Notes: generated by a model not told the origin, from the letters alone. Shown: positions 36,400-49,875, numbered from the stretch's first letter. The stretch is DNA of 64,000 bases from Lycorma delicatula (GCF_047948215.1 NC_134458.1:85267260-85331259); one strand, 5' to 3'. Program-made: numbers and translations.

Positions 36400-37982
36400 C
36401 AGGGTCGGCACTGCAGATGTAACAGTGCTCTCTCTACCTTACAGCCTCACGTGTAGCTTTTGAACCCCTTCTTTCAATAAACAGACCAAAAAAAAACAAA
36501 ACATCTCAACAACATCAAAATATCACACTGCTGGAACTGTGGAGTGCACAGTTCCATACTAGGGTCGGCACCGCCGAAGTAACAGTGCTCTCTCTTCTTA
36601 CAGCCTCACGTGTGGCTTCCGAACCCCTTCTTTCAATAAACAGACCAAAAAAAACAAAACATCTGAACAACATCAAAATAACACACTGCTGGAACTGTAG
36701 AGGGCACAGTTCTATACCAGGATCGGCACTGCAGAAGTAACAGTGCTCTCTCTACCTTACAGCCTCACGTATATCTTCCGAACCCCTTCTTTCAATAAAC
36801 AGACCAAAAAAACAAAACATCTGAACAACATCAAAATATCACACTGTTGGAACTGTGGAGTGCACAGTTCCATACCAGGGTCGGCACTGCCGAAGTAACA
36901 GTGCTCTCTCTTCTTACAGCCTCACGTGTGGCTTCCGAACCCCTTCTTTCAATAAACAGACCAAAAAAAAACAAAACATCTGAACAACATCAAAATAACA
37001 CACTGCTGGAACTGTGGAGGGCACAGTTCTATACCAGGATCGGCACTGCAGAAGTAACAGTGCTCTCTCTACCTTACAGCCTCACGTATATCTTCCGAAC
37101 CCCTTCTTTCAATAAACAGACCAAAAAAACAAAACAGCTGAACAATATCAAAATCTCACACTGCTGGAACTGTGGAGTGCACAGTTCCATACTAGGGTCG
37201 GCACTGCCGAAGTAACAGTGCTCTCTCTTCTTACAGCCTCACGTGTGGCTTCCGAACCCCTTCTTTCAATAAACAGACCAAAAAAAACAAAACATCTGAA
37301 CAACATCAAAATAACACACTGCTGGAACTGTGGAGGGCACAGTTCTATACCAGGATCGGCACTGCAGAAGTAACAGTGCTCTCTCTATCTTACAACCTCA
37401 CGTGTAGCTTCCGAACACCTTCTTTCAATAAACAGACCAAAAAAACAAAACATCTGAACAACATCAAAATATCACACTGTTGGAACTGTGGAGGGCACAG
37501 TTCCATACCAGGGTCGGCACTGCCGAAGTAACAGTGCTCTCTCTTCTTACAGCCTCACGTATATCTTCCGAACCCCTTCTTTCAATAAACAGACCAAAAA
37601 AAAACAAAACATCTGAACAACATCTAAATATCACACTGCTGGAACTGTGGAGTGCACAGTTCCATACTAGGGTCGGCACTGCCGAAGTAACAGTGCTCTC
37701 TCTTCTTACAGCCTCACGTGTGGCTTCCGAACCCCTTCTTTCAATAAACAGACCAAAAAAACAAAACATCTGAACAACATCAAAATATCACACTGTTGGA
37801 ACTGTGGAGGGCACAGTTCCATACCAGGGTCGGCACTGCCGAAGTAACAGTGCTCTCTCTTCTTACAGCCTCACGTGTGGCTTCCGAACCCCTTCTTTCA
37901 ATAAACAGACCAAAAAAAAACAAAACATCTGAACAACATGAAAATAACACACTGCTGGAACTGTGACGTGCACAGTTCCATA
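36400..37982 (+). repeat. Monomer array, 10 copies (long unit, second fusion type)
   Basis: Order F-G-Y-G-Y-G-N-(G or K2)/Y-G-G. The eighth copy reads CAGCCTCACGTATATC after TCTCTTCTTA, a different fusion point from the other 10-monomer units. All other markers (CATCTCAACAAC, GCCGAAG, CAGCTGAACAAT) are those of the 11-monomer unit. Confidence 0.93.
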
Positions 37983-38439
37983 CAAAGATTTTTAAACCTT
38001 TTTCTAATAACCTAGGAGATTACTAGGGTCATTCGGCTTAAGGATTGTATATTTTACAACAATAAAGAAAGAATTAAAGAAAAAAAAAGATTTGTTATAG
38101 TAAATGTTATCGATAATATCTGGTAAAAGTACGGAGTGTTTCAATTAAACAGTGTCTTCACGTACACCGCCTCCGATTACTGAATAACTTAAAAATACCT
38201 ATAGTGTAACAGTTCTAAATTTAAACTTCTAGGTAAGTTTTTACTAATTATTACCTTGTCTTTCACCCTTCCAACACGTTTTCGGATAGATTTCAGGTTC
38301 ATACAGCCCTTGCTTTCCACCATCTTCTTTTCACAACTGAAAAAAAACATTCAAAACCGCTTTAATATTCCTTACACCAACTAAACTAAAAAAAAGGGAA
38401 CGTTCCATACATGCAGAATAAAAAAAAAATATATTTAAC
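37983..38439 (+). repeat. Spacer 24 (beta)
   Basis: Beta copy without the extra TA, so it matches the spacers that close 11-monomer units. Confidence 0.94.
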
Positions 38440-39550
38440 CAGGGTCGGCACTGCAGATGTAACAGTGCTCTCTCTACCTTACAGCCTCACGTGTAGCTTT
38501 TGAACCCCTTCTTTCAATAAACAGACCAAAAAAAAAACAAAACATCTGAACAACATCAAAATATCACACTGCTGGAACTGTGGAGTGCACAGTTCCATAC
38601 CAGGGTCGGCACTGCCGAAGTAACAGTGCTCTCTCTTCTGACAGCCTCACGTGTGTCTTCCGAACCCCTTCTTTCAATAAACAGACCAAAAAAAAACAAA
38701 ACATCTGAACAACATCAAAATAACACACTGCTGGAACTGTGGAGGGCACAGTTCTATACCAGGATCGGCACTGCAGAAGTAACAGTGCTCTCTCTACCTT
38801 ACAGCCTCACGTATATCTTCCGAACCCCTTCTTTCAATAAACAGACCAAAAAAACAAAACAGCTGAACAATATCAAAATCTCACACTGCTGGAACTGTGG
38901 AGTGCACAGTTCCATACTAGGGTCGGCACTGCCGAAGTAACAGTGCTCTCTCTTCTTACAGCCTCACGTGTGGCTTCCGAACCCCTTCTTTCAATAAACA
39001 GACCAAAAAAAAACAAAACATCTGAACAACATCAAAATAACACACTGCTGGAACTGTGGAGGGCACAGTTCTATACCAGCGTCGGCACTGCCGAAGTAAC
39101 AGTGCTCTCTCTTCTTACAGCTTAACGTGTGGCTTCCGAACCCCTTCTTTCAATAAACAGACCAAACAAAAACAAAACATCTGAACAACATCTAAATATC
39201 ACACTGCTGGAACTGTGGAGGGCACAGTTCCATACTAGGGTCGGCACTGCCGAAGTAACAGTGCTCTCTCTTCTTACAGCCTCACGTGTGGCTTCCGAAC
39301 CCCTTCTTTCAATAAACAGACCAAAAAAACAAAACATCTGAACAACATCAAAATATCACACTGTTGGAACTTTGGAGGGCACAGTTCCATACCAGGGTCG
39401 GCACTGCCGAAGTAACAGTGCTCTCTCTTCTTACAGCCTCACGTGTGGCTTCCGAACCCCTTCTTTCAATAAACAGACCAAAAAAAAACAAAACATCTGA
39501 ACAACATCAAAATATCACCCTGCTGGAACTGTGAAGTGCACAGTTCCATA
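38440..39550 (+). repeat. Monomer array, 7 copies (short-unit form)
   Basis: Order F-T-Y-G-K-G-G. Confidence 0.94.
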
Positions 39551-40007
39551 CAAAGATTTTTAAACCTTTTTCTAATAACCTAGGAGATTACTAGGGTCAT
39601 TCGGCTTAAGGATTGTATATTTTACAAGTATAAAGAAAGAATTAAAGAAAAAAAAAGATTTGTTATAGTAAATGTTATCGATAATATCTGGTAAAAGTAC
39701 GGAGTGTTTCAGTTAAACAGTGTCTTCACGTACACCGCCTCCGATTACTGAATAACTTAAAAATACCTATAGTGTAACAGTTCTAAATTTAAACTTCTAG
39801 GTAAGTTTTTACTAATTATTACCTTGTCTTTCACCCTTCCAACACGTTTTCGGATAGATTTCAGGTTCATACAGCCCTTGCTTTCCACCATCTTCTTTTC
39901 ACAACTGAAAAAAAACATTCAAAACCGCTTTAATATTCCTTACACCAACTAAACTAAAAAAAAGGGAACGTTCCATACATGCAGAATAAAAAAAAAATAT
40001 ATTTAAC
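39551..40007 (+). repeat. Spacer 25 (alpha)
   Basis: Core alpha copy. Confidence 0.94.
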
Positions 40008-41589
40008 CAGGGTCGGCACTGCAGATGTAACAGTGCTCTCTCTACCTTACAGCCTCACGTGTAGCTTTTGAACCCCTTCTTTCAATAAACAGACCAAAAA
40101 AAAACAAAACATCTGAACAACATCAAAATATCACACTGCTGGAACTGTGGAGTGCACAGTTCCATACTAGGGTCGGCACCGCCGAAGTAACAGTGCTCTC
40201 TCTTCTTACAGCCTCACGTGTGGCTTCCGAACCCCTTCTTTCAATAAACAGACCAAAAAAAACAAAACATCTGAACAACATCAAAATAACACACTGCTGG
40301 AACTGTAGAGGGCACAGTTCTATACCAGGATCGGCACTGCAGAAGTAACAGTGCTCTCTCTACCTTACAGCCTCACGTATATCTTCCGAACCCCTTCTTT
40401 CAATAAACAGACCAAAAAAACAAAACATCTGAACAACATCAAAATATCACACTGTTGGAACTGTGGAGTGCACAGTTCCATACCAGGGTCGGCACTGCCA
40501 AAGTAACAGTGCTCTCTCTTCTTACAGCCTCACGTGTGGCTTCCGAACCCCTTCTTTCAATAAACAGACCAAAAAAAAACAAAACATCTGAACAACATCA
40601 AAATAACACACTGCTGGAACTGTGGAGGGCACAGTTCTATACCAGGATCGGCACTGCAGAAGTAACAGTGCTCTCTCTACCTTACAGCCTCACGTATATC
40701 TTCCGAACCCCTTCTTTCAATAAACAGACCAAAAAAACAAAACATCTGAACAATATCAAAATCTCACACTGCTGGAACTGTGGAGTGCACAGTTCCATAC
40801 TAGGGTCGGCACTGCCGAAGTAACAGTGCTCTCTCTTCTTACAGCCTCACGTGTGGCTTCCGAACCCCTTCTTTCAATAAACAGACCAAAAAAAACAAAA
40901 CATCTGAACAACATCAAAATAACACACTGCTGGAACTGTGGAGGGCACAGTTCTATACCAGGATCGGCACTGCAGAAGTAACAGTGCTCTCTCTATCTTA
41001 CAACCTCACGTGTAGCTTCCGAACACCTTCTTTCAATAAACAGACCAAAAAAACAAAACATCTGAACAACATCAAAATATCACACTGTTGGAACTGTGGA
41101 GGGCACAGTTCCATACCAGGGTCGGCACTGCCGAAGTAACAGTGCTCTCTCTTCTTACAGCTTAACGTATATCTTCCGAACCCCTTCTTTCAATAAACAG
41201 ACCAAAAAAAACAAAACATCTGAACAACATCTAAATATCACACTGCTGGAACTGTGGAGTGCACAGTTCCATACTAGGGTCGGCACTGCCGAAGTAACAG
41301 TGCTCTCTCTTCTTACAGCCTCACGTGTGGCTTCCGAACCCCTTCTTTCAATAAACAGACCAAAAAAACAAAACATCTGAACAACATCAAAATATCACAC
41401 TGTTGGAACTGTGGAGGGCACAGTTCCATACCAGGGTCGGCACTGCCGAAGTAACAGTGCTCTCTCTTCTTACAGCCTCACGTGTGGCTTCCGAACCCCT
41501 TCTTTCAATAAACAGACCAAAAAAAAACAAAACATCTGAACAACATGAAAATAACACACTGCTGGAACTGTGACGTGCACAGTTCCATA
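40008..41589 (+). repeat. Monomer array, 10 copies (long unit, K2/Y fusion)
   Basis: Order F-G-Y-G-Y-G-N-K2/Y-G-G with CTGCCAAAG. It is one base shorter than its relatives, the A tract near 40,888 having lost one A. Confidence 0.94.
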
Positions 41590-42047
41590 CAAAGATTTTT
41601 AAACCTTTTTCTAATAACCTAGGAGATTACTAGGGTCATTCGGCTTAAGGATTGTATATTTTACAACAATAAAGAAAGAATTAAAGAAAAAAAAAGATTT
41701 GTTATAGTAAATGTTATCGATAATATCTGGTAAAAGTACGGAGTGTTTCAATTAAACAGTGTCTTCACGTACACCGCCTCCGATTACTGAATAACTTAAA
41801 AATACCTATAGTGTAACAGTTCTAAATTTAAACTTCTAGGTAAGTTTTTACTAATTATTACCTTGTCTTTCACCCTTCCAACACGTTTTCGGATAGATTT
41901 CAGGTTCATACAGCCCTTGCTTTCCACCATCTTCTTTTCACAACTGAAAAAAAACATTCAAAACCGCTTTAATATTCCTTACACCAACTAAACTAAAAAA
42001 AAGGGAACGTTCCATACATGCAGAATAAAAAAAAATATATATTTAAC
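41590..42047 (+). repeat. Spacer 26 (beta, extra TA)
   Basis: Right end AAATATATATTTAAC. It opens the last regular short unit. Confidence 0.94.
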
Positions 42048-43158
42048 CAGGGTCGGCACTGCAGATGTAACAGTGCTCTCTCTACCTTACAGCCTCACGT
42101 GTAGCTTTTGAACCCCTTCTTTCAATAAACAGACCAAAAAAAAAACAAAACATCTGAACAACATCAAAATATCACACTGCTGGAACTGTGGAGTGCACAG
42201 TTCCATACCAGGGTCGGCACTGCCGAAGTAACAGTGCTCTCTCTTCTGACAGCCTCACGTGTGTCTTCCGAACCCCTTCTTTCAATAAACAGACCAAAAA
42301 AAAACAAAACATCTGAACAACATCAAAATAACACACTGCTGGAACTGTGGAGGGCACAGTTCTATACCAGGATCGGCACTGCAGAAGTAACAGTGCTCTC
42401 TCTACCTTACAGCCTCACGTATATCTTCCGAACCCCTTCTTTCAATAAACAGACCAAAAAAACAAAACAGCTGAACAATATCAAAATCTCACACTGCTGG
42501 AACTGTGGAGTGCACAGTTCCATACTAGGGTCGGCACTGCCGAAGTAACAGTGCTCTCTCTTCTTACAGCCTCACGTGTGGCTTCCGAACCCCTTCTTTC
42601 AATAAACAGACCAAAAAAAAACAAAACATCTGAACAACATCAAAATAACACACTGCTGGAACTGTGGAGGGCACAGTTCTATACCAGCGTCGGCACTGCC
42701 GAAGTAACAGTGCTCTCTCTTCTTACAGCTTAACGTGTGGCTTCCGAACCCCTTCTTTCAATAAACAGACCAAACAAAAACAAAACATCTGAACAACATC
42801 TAAATATCACACTGCTGGAACTGTGGAGGGCACAGTTCCATACTAGGGTCGGCACTGCCGAAGTAACAGTGCTCTCTCTTCTTACAGCCTCACGTGTGGC
42901 TTCCGAACCCCTTCTTTCAATAAACAGACCAAAAAAACAAAACATCTGAACAACATCAAAATATCACACTGTTGGAACTTTGGAGGGCACAGTTCCATAC
43001 CAGGGTCGGCACTGCCGAAGTAACAGTGCTCTCTCTTCTTACAGCCTCACGTGTGGCTTCCGAACCCCTTCTTTCAATAAACAGACCAAAAAAAAACAAA
43101 ACATCTGAACAACATCAAAATATCACCCTGCTGGAACTGTGAAGTGCACAGTTCCATA
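42048..43158 (+). repeat. Monomer array, 7 copies (short-unit form)
   Basis: Order F-T-Y-G-K-G-G. This is the tenth and last short-unit array of the regular core. Confidence 0.94.
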
Positions 43159-43614
43159 CAAAGATTTTTAAACCTTTTTCTAATAACCTAGGAGATTACT
43201 AGGGTCATTCGGCTTAAGGATTGTATATTTTACAAGTATAAAGAAAGAATTAAAGAAAAAAAAAGATTTGTTATAGTAAATGTTATCGATAATATCTGGT
43301 AAAAGTACGGAGTGTTTCAGTTAAACAGTGTCTTCACGTACACCGCCTCCGATTACTGAATAACTTAAAAATACCTATAGTGTAACGTTCTAAATTTAAA
43401 CTTCTAGGTAAGTTTTTACTAATTATTACCTTGTCTTTCACCCTTCCAACACGTTTTCGGATAGATTTCAGGTTCATACAGCCCTTGCTTTCCACCATCT
43501 TCTTTTCACAACTGAAAAAAAACATTCAAAACCGCTTTAATATTCCTTACACCAACTAAACTAAAAAAAAGGGAACGTTCCATACATGCAGAATAAAAAA
43601 AAAATATATTTAAC
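43159..43614 (+). repeat. Spacer 27 (alpha, 2-bp deletion)
   Basis: GTGTAACGTTCTAA replaces GTGTAACAGTTCTAA-type sequence near 43,386. The deletion is shared only with spacer 28. Confidence 0.94.
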
Positions 43615-44407
43615 CAGGGTCGGCACTGCAGATGTAACAGTGCTCTCTCTACCTTACAGCCTCACGTGTAGCTTTTGAACCCCTTCTTTCAATAAACAGA
43701 CCAAAAAAAAACAAAACATCTCAACAACATCAAAATATCACACTGCTGGAACTGTGGAGTGCACAGTTCCATACTAGGGTCGGCACCGCCGAAGTAACAG
43801 TGCTCTCTCTTCTTACAGCCTCACGTGTGGCTTCCGAACCCCTTCTTTCAATAAACAGACCAAAAAAAAACAAAACATCTGAACAACATCAAAATAACAC
43901 ACTGCTGGAACTGTGGAGGGCACAGTTCTATACCAGCGTCGGCACTGCCGAAGTAACAGTGCTCTCTCTTCTTACAGCTTAACGTGTGGCTTCCGAACCC
44001 CTTCTTTCAATAAACAGACCAAACAAAAACAAAACATCTGAACCACATCTAAATATCACACTGCTGGAACTGTGGAGGGCACAGTTCCATACTAGGGTCG
44101 GCACTGCCGAAGTAACAGTGCTCTCTCTTCTTACAGCCTCACGTGTGGCTTCCGAACCCCTTCTTTCAATAAACAGACCAAAAAAACAAAACATCTGAAC
44201 AACATCAAAATATCACACTGTTGGAACTTTGGAGGGCACAGTTCCATACCAGGGTCGGCACTGCCGAAGTAACAGTGCTCTCTCTTCTTACAGCCTCACG
44301 TGTGGCTTCCGAACCCCTTCTTTCAATAAACAGACCAAAAAAAAACAAAACATCTGAACAACATCAAAATATCACCCTGCTGGAACTGTGAAGTGCACAG
44401 TTCCATA
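43615..44407 (+). repeat. Monomer array, 5 copies (chimeric unit)
   Basis: Order F-G-K-G-G. The first two copies carry long-unit markers (CATCTCAACAAC, CACCGCCGAAG); the last three carry short-unit markers (ATACCAGCGTCGG before K, GGAACTTTGG). One tail has the private CTGAACCACATC. Confidence 0.93.
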
Positions 44408-44863
44408 CAAAGATTTTTAAACCTTTTTCTAATAACCTAGGAGATTACTAGGGTCATTCGGCTTAAGGATTGTATATTTTACAAGTATAAAGAAAGAATT
44501 AAAGAAAAAAAAAGATTTGTTATAGTAAATGTTATCGATAATATCTGGTAAAAGTACGGAGTGTTTCAGTTAAACAGTGTCTTCACGTACACCGCCTCCG
44601 ATTACTGAATAACTTAAAAATACCTATAGTGTAACGTTCTAAATTTAAACTTCTAGGTAAGTTTTTACTAATTATTACCTTGTCTTTCACCCTTCCAACA
44701 CGTTTTCGGATAGATTTCAGGTTCATACAGCCCTTGCTTTCCACCATCTTCTTTTCACAACTGAAAAAAAACATTCAAAACCGCTTTAATATTCCTTACA
44801 CCAACTAAACTAAAAAAAAGGGAACGTTCCATACATGCAGAATAAAAAAAAAATATATTTAAC
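44408..44863 (+). repeat. Spacer 28 (alpha, 2-bp deletion)
   Basis: Repeats spacer 27 at an offset of 1,249 bp, including the deletion near 44,635. Confidence 0.94.
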
Positions 44864-47081
44864 CAGGGTCGGCACTGCAGATGTAACAGTGCTCTCTCTA
44901 CCTTACAGCCTCACGTGTAGCTTTTGAACCCCTTCTTTCAATAAACAGAACAAAAAAAAACAAAACATCTCAACAACATCAAAATATCACACTGCTGGAA
45001 CTGTGGAGTGCACAGTTCCATACTAGGGTCGGCACCGCCGAAGTAACAGTGCTCTCTCTTCTTACAGCCTCACGTGTGGCTTCCGAACCCCTTCTTTCAA
45101 TAAACAGACCAAAAAAAACAAAACATCTGAACAACATCAAAATAACACACTGCTGGAACTGTAGAGGGCACAGTTCTATACCAGGATCGGCACTGCAGAA
45201 GTAACAGTGCTCTCTCTACCTTACAGCCTCACGTATATCTTCCGAACCCCTTCTTTCAATAAACAGACCAAAAAAACAAAACATCTGAACAACATCAAAA
45301 TATCACACTGTTGGAACTGTGGAGTGCACAGTTCCATACCAGGGTCGGCACTGCCGAAGTAACAGTGCTCTCTCTTCTTACAGCCTGACGTGTGGCTTCC
45401 GAACCCCTTCTTTCAATAAACAGACCAAAAAAAAACAAAACATCTGAACAACATCAAAATAACACACTGCTGGAACTGTGGAGGGCACAGTTCTATACCA
45501 GGATCGTTACTGCAGAAGTAACAGTGCTCTCTCTACCTTACAGCCTCACGTATATCTTCCGAACCCCTTCTTTCAATAAACAGACCAAAAAAACAAAACA
45601 GCTGAACAATATCAAAATCTCACACTGCTGGAACTGTGGAGTGCACAGTTCCATACTAGGGTCGGCACTGCCGAAGTAACAGTGCTCTCTCTTCTTACAG
45701 CCTCACGTGTGGCTTCCGAACCCCTTCTTTCAATAAACAGACCAAAAAAAACAAAACATCTGAACAACATCAAAATAACACACTGCTGGAACTGTGGAGG
45801 GCACAGTTCTATACCAGGATCGGCACTGCAGAAGTAACAGTGCTCTCTCTTCTTACAGCTTAACGTGTGGCTTCCGAACCCCTTCTTTCAATAAACAGAC
45901 CAAACAAAAACAAAACATCTGAACAACATCTAAATATCACACTGCTGGAACTGTGGAGGGCACAGTTCCATACTAGGGTCGGCACTGCCGAAGTAACAGT
46001 GCTCTCTCTTCTTACAGCCTCACGTGTGGCTTCCGAACCCCTTCTTTCAATAAACAGACCAAAAAAAAACAAAACATCTGAACAACATCAAAATAACACA
46101 CTGCTGGAACTGTGGAGGGCACAGTTCTATACCAGGATCGGCACTGCAGTAGTAACAGTGCTCTCTCTACCTTACAGCCTCACGTATATCTTCCGAACCC
46201 CTTCTTTCAATAAACAGACCAAAAAAACAAAACAGCTGAACAATATCAAAATCTCACACTGCTGGAACTGTGGAGTGCACAGTTCCATACTAGGGTCGGC
46301 ACTGCCGAAGTAACAGTGCTCTCTCTTCTTACAGCCTCACGTGTGGCTTCCGAACCCCTTCTTTCAATAAACAGACCAAAAAAAACAAAACATCTGAACA
46401 ACATCAAAATAACACACTGCTGGAACTGTGGAGGGCACAGTTCTATACCAGGATCGGCACTGCAGAAGTAACAGTGCTCTCTCTATCTTACAACCTCACG
46501 TGTAGCTTCCGAACACCTTCTTTCAATAAACAGACCAAAAAAACAAAACATCTGAACAACATCAAAATATCACACTGTTGGAACTGTGGAGGGCACAGTT
46601 CCATACCAGGGTCGGCACTGCCGAAGTAACAGTGCTCTCTCTTCTTACAGCTTAACGTGTGGCTTCCGAACCCCTTCTTTCAATAAACAGACCAAAAAAA
46701 ACAAAACATCTGAACAACATCAAAATAACACACTGTTGGAACTGTGGAGGGCACAGTTCTATACCAGGATCGGCACTGCAGAAGTAACAGTGCTCTCTCT
46801 ACCTTACAGCCTCACGTATATCTTCCGAACCCCTTCTTTCAATAAACAGACCAAAAAAAACAAAACATCTGAACAACATCTAAATATCACACTGCTGGAA
46901 CTGTGGAGTGCACAGTTCCATACTAGGGTCGGCACTGCCGAAGTAACAGTGCTCTCTCTTCTTACAGCCTCACGTGTGGCTTCCGAACCCCTTCTTTCAA
47001 TAAACAGACCAAAAAAAAACAAAACATCTGAACAACATGAAAATAACACACTGCTGGAACTGTGACGTGCACAGTTCCATA
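44864..47081 (+). repeat. Monomer array, 14 copies
   Basis: Order F-G-Y-G-Y-G-K-G-Y-G-N-K2-Y-G. It looks like a long unit with a K-G-Y-G insertion. Private changes are CAGAACAAAAA (44,948), CAGCCTGACGTG (45,383), GGATCGTTACTG (45,503) and GCAGTAGTAAC (46,147). Confidence 0.93.
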
Positions 47082-47538
47082 CAAAGATTTTTAAACCTTT
47101 TTCTAATAACCTAGGAGATTACTAGGGTCATTCGGCTTAAGGATTGTATATTTTACAACAATAAAGAAAGAATTAAAGAAAAAAAAAGATTTGTTATAGT
47201 AAATGTTATCGATAATATCTGGTAAAAGTACGGAGTGTTTCAATTAAACAGTGTCTTCACGTACACCGCCTCCGATTACTGAATAACTTAAAAATACCTA
47301 TAGTGTAACAGTTCTAAATTTAAACTTCTAGGTAAGTTTTTACTAATTATTACCTTGTCTTTCACCCTTCCAACACGTTTTCGGATAGATTTCAGGTCAT
47401 ACAGCCCTTGCTTTCCACCATCTTCTTTTCACAACTGAAAAAAAACATTCAAAACCGCTTTAATATTCCTTACACCAACTAAACTAAAAAAAAAGGGAAC
47501 GTTCCATACATGCAGAATAAAAAAAAAATATATTTAAC
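47082..47538 (+). repeat. Spacer 29 (beta, exon-like stretch frameshifted)
   Basis: CAGGTCATAC replaces CAGGTTCATAC, a one-base loss shared with spacers 30 and 31. Confidence 0.94.
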
Positions 47539-48486
47539 CAGGGTCGGCACTGCAGATGTAACAGTGCTCTCTCTACCTTACAGCCTCACGTGTAGCTTTT
47601 GAACCCCTTCTTTCAATAAACAGACCAAAAAAAAACAAAACATCTGAACAACATCAAAATATCACACTGCTGGAACTGTGGAGTGCACAGTTCCATACTA
47701 GGGTCGGCACCGCCGAAGTAACAGTGCTCTCTCTTCTTACAGCCTCACGTGTGGCTTCCGAACCCCTTCTTTCAATAAACAGACCAAAAAAAACAAAACA
47801 TCTGAACAACATCAAAATAACACACTGCTGGAACTGTGGAGGGCACAGTTCTATACCAGGATCGGCACTGCAGAAGTAACAGTGCTCTCTCTATCTTACA
47901 ACCTCACGTGTAGCTTCCGAACACCTTCTTTCAATAAACAGACCAAAAAAACAAAACATCTAAACAACATCAAAATATCACACTGTTGGAACTGTGGAGG
48001 GCACAGTTCCATACCAGGGTCGGCACTGCCGAAGTAACAGTGCTCTCTCTTCTTACAGCTTAACGTGTGGCTTCCGAACCCCTTCTTTCAATAAACAGAC
48101 CAAAAAAAACAAAACATCTGAACAACATCAAAATAACACACTGTTGGAACTGTGGAGGGCACAGTTCTATACCAGGATCGGCACTGCCGAAGTAACAGTG
48201 CTCTCTCTTCTTACAGCCTCACGTGTGGCTTCCGAACCCCTTCTTTCAATAAACAGACCAAAAAAACAAAACATCTGAACAACATCAAAATATCACACTG
48301 TTGGAACTGTGGAGGGCACAGTTCCATACCAGGGTCGGCACTGCCGAAGTAACAGTGCTCTCTCTTCTTACAGCCTCACGTGTGGCTTCCGAACCCCTTC
48401 TTTCAATAAACAGACCAAAAAAAACAAAACATCTGAACAACATGAAAATAACACACTGCTGGAACTGTGACGTGCACAGTTCCATA
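47539..48486 (+). repeat. Monomer array, 6 copies
   Basis: Order F-G-N-K2-G-G. One copy has CATCTAAACAAC. The fifth copy joins a GGATCGG left part to a GCCGAAG right part. Confidence 0.93.
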
Positions 48487-48942
48487 CAAAGATTTTTAAA
48501 CCTTTTTCTAATAACCTAGGAGATTACTAGGGTCATTCGGCTTAAGGATTGTATATTTTACAACAATAAAGAAAGAATTAAAGAAAAAAAAAGATTTGTT
48601 ATAGTAAATGTTATCGATAATATCTGTTAAAAGTACGGAGTGTTTCAATTAAACAGTGTCTTCACGTACACCGCCTCCGATTACTGAATAACTTAAAAAT
48701 ACCTATAGTGTAACAGTTCTAAATTTAAACTTCTAGGTAAGTTTTTACTAATTATTACCTTGTCTTTCACCCTTCCAACACGTTTTCGGATAGATTTCAG
48801 GTCATACAGCCCTTGCTTTCCACCATCTTCTTTTCACAACTGAAAAAAAACATTCAAAACCGCTTTAATATTCCTTACACCAACTAAACTAAAAAAAAGG
48901 GAACGTTCCATACATGCAGAATAAAAAAAAAATATATTTAAC
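48487..48942 (+). repeat. Spacer 30 (beta, exon-like stretch frameshifted)
   Basis: Same CAGGTCATAC loss, plus a private ATCTGTTAAAAG. Confidence 0.94.
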
Positions 48943-49419
48943 CAGGGTCGGCACTGCAGATGTAACAGTGCTCTCTCTACCTTACAGCCTCACGTGTAGC
49001 TTTTGAACCCCTTCTTTCAATAAACAGACCAAAAAAAAACAAAACATCTGAACAACATCTAAATATCACACTGCTGGAACTGTGGAGTGCACAGTTCCAT
49101 ACTAGGGTCGGCACTGCCGAAGTAACAGTGCTCTCTCTTCTTACAGCCTCACGTGTGGCTTCCGAACCCCTTCTTTCAATAAACAGACCAAAAAAAAACA
49201 AAACATCTGAACAACATCAAAATATCACACTGTTGGAACTGTGGAGGGCACAGTTCCATACCAGGGTCGGCACTGCCGAAGTAACAGTGCTCTCTCTTCT
49301 TACAGCCTCACGTGTGGCTTCCGAACCCCTTCTTTCAATAAACAGACCAAAAAAAAACAAAACATCTGAACAACATGAAAATAACACACTGCTGGAACTG
49401 TGACGTGCACAGTTCCATA
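48943..49419 (+). repeat. Monomer array, 3 copies
   Basis: Order F-G-G. The F copy is followed by ACATCTAAATATC, the tail that normally follows K, so the deletion that shortened this unit joined F to the tail of K. Confidence 0.93.
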
Positions 49420-49875
49420 CAAAGATTTTTAAACCTTTTTCTAATAACCTAGGAGATTACTAGGGTCATTCGGCTTAAGGATTGTATATTTTACAACAAT
49501 AAAGAAAGAATTAAAGAAAAAAAAAGATTTGTTATAGTAAATGTTATCGATAATATCTGGTAAAAGTACGGAGTGTATCAATTAAACAGTGTCTTCACGT
49601 ACACCGCCTCCGATTACTGAATAACTTAAAAATACCTATAGTGTAACAGTTCTAAATTTAAACTTCTAGGTAAGTTTTTACTAATTATTACCTTGTCTTT
49701 CACCCTTCCAACACGTTTTCGGATAGATTTCAGGTCATACAGCCCTTGCTTTCCACCATCTTCTTTTCACAACTGAAAAAAAACATTCAAAACCGCTTTA
49801 ATATTCCTTACACCAACTAAACTAAAAAAAAGGGAACGTTCCATACATGCAGAATAAAAAAAAAATATATTTAAC
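49420..49875 (+). repeat. Spacer 31 (beta, exon-like stretch frameshifted)
   Basis: Same CAGGTCATAC loss, plus a private GTGTATCAATTAAAC. Confidence 0.94.

Noticed and set aside
43334..43525. A 63-codon minus-strand frame reading through the exon-like stretch in spacer 27 as a real gene
   Set aside because: Extra length comes from the 2-bp deletion in that spacer, which shifts a downstream stop; the other spacers end earlier and neighbours are frameshifted.
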